Below, piece after piece: positions 63,752-64,000 of a stretch of DNA of 64,000 nt (its first letter is position 1; each line of letters opens with the position of its first letter). Where the stretch lies: positions 164,746-228,745 of the forward strand of contig NZ_AUHZ01000006.1 of assembly GCF_000423445.1 (NCBI RefSeq), read 5' to 3'. The position numbers were made by a program, and so were the translations under genes. Source of the DNA: Acidipropionibacterium thoenii DSM 20276 (lineage in GTDB: Bacteria > Actinomycetota > Actinomycetes > Propionibacteriales > Propionibacteriaceae). The notes beneath the pieces are model-generated. The model did not search any database. It was not told the origin of the DNA and was given only the letters and a program-made list of their open reading frames with translations.

Positions 63752-64000
63752 TGGACTGCTTGCCGTTTCTCGGACACGCCCAAACACTTGGTTTCAGGCC
63801 ACCTGACGTGATTCCCTGTACTCCGCCTCAATCTCATTAGGGGTCCGATACCCCAACGACGAGTGAAGACGTTTCTGATTATACCTGAGCTCGATCCACC
63901 GCACAATATCCCGGACCGCCTCATCCTTGGTCCGATAGATTACCCGGTGCACCCTCTCGTTCTTCAACGTCGCATTGAACGACTCCGCCCACGCATTATC
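63752..64000 (-). mobile_element. IS3-family insertion sequence, one end (cut by window edge)
   Basis: An IS end begins at TGGACTGCTTGCC (63752), the TG-start terminal pattern of IS3-type elements, and the DNA right before it is the recombinase remnant. The transposase gene on the minus strand ends 42 bp inside the element. The element continues past the window, so its other end and target duplication cannot be seen. Confidence 0.72.
63794..64000 (-). CDS. IS3-family transposase OrfB, C-terminal 68 residues
   Basis: The visible end of a DDE transposase. It has NAWAESFNATLKNER with the final catalytic Glu, followed by WIELRYNQKRLHSSLGYRTP, the characteristic IS3-family ending. The stop is TGA at 63794-63796. 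The upstream catalytic residues and the OrfA frame lie outside the window. Composition is AT-richer than the host genes around it. Confidence 0.9.
   Translation of the reverse strand, partial: DNAWAESFNATLKNERVHRVIYRTKDEAVRDIVRWIELRYNQKRLHSSLGYRTPNEIEAEYRESRQVA

Overview
The window is high-GC, densely packed actinobacterial DNA. The best match is a propionic-acid bacterium (Propionibacteriaceae, Acidipropionibacterium- or Propionibacterium-like). The reasons are an anaerobic-type cobalamin gene block with a CbiE-CbiG-CbiH triple fusion, the usual actinobacterial gene orders (XPB helicase and partner; CspB-DUF3027; DUF2530-NCS2; MscL-SAF-FmdB-formyl-THF ligase-MoeA-like-RimJ-GlpR), and many genes that look leaderless, with a TANNNT box 6-7 nt before the start codon. 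Species identity is an inference.

Layout. 1-9 kb: truncated glyA, a D-2-hydroxyacid dehydrogenase, an MFS exporter, a methyltransferase, rlmB, cysS, a small unknown protein, a DUF4032 kinase-like protein and metB. 9-15 kb: an alanine/lysine-rich secreted protein gene broken by an in-frame amber codon, a strong bidirectional hairpin, a UgpC/MsmK-type sugar ABC ATPase, a DHA2-family MFS pump, a 31-bp triple tandem repeat, and the serine dehydratase sdaA. 15-21 kb: a sugar-uptake operon with a ROK regulator fused in frame to a Gfo/Idh/MocA oxidoreductase, then a lipoprotein binding protein and two permeases. The operon has no ATPase of its own, so the MsmK-type ATPase 4 kb away is the obvious candidate. 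21-24 kb: a DedA protein, a macrodomain protein, a FolP2-like DHPS homologue and a histidine phosphatase. 24-32.6 kb: cobalamin genes cbiB-cbiP, then a cobalamin riboswitch, then cbiL-cbiF-cbiEGH-cbiX/cysG. The genes within each unit overlap by 4 nt.

32.6-41.4 kb: an unknown protein, a CPBP protease, cutC, an XPB helicase with two partner genes, and nagB. 41.4-50 kb: a CspB-type cold-shock protein, a DUF3027 protein, a 36-bp perfect palindrome, a VWA lipoprotein with an AT-richer 3' third, DUF2530, a purine permease, a 30-aa membrane peptide, a secreted protein and serC. 50-58 kb: nagA, a DtxR/IdeR regulator, a methyltransferase, a thioredoxin with a WCNPC site, a sugar porter, tRNA-Arg(CCT) and a eukaryotic-type UDP-glucose pyrophosphorylase. 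57-63.3 kb: the mscL to glpR locus, in which the MoeA-like protein has lost the motifs of the molybdenum enzyme and sits near a GlpR/SepX-like membrane protein. This suggests a cell-division pair. 63.3-64 kb: tRNA-Ala(CGC), a decayed serine-recombinase 3' end, and an IS3-family element inserted into it, running off the window.

Functionally, the window joins B12 synthesis, one-carbon and serine metabolism (glyA, sdaA, serC, formyl-THF cyclo-ligase), amino-sugar use (nagA, nagB) and carbohydrate import. Mobile DNA is confined to the last 650 bp.
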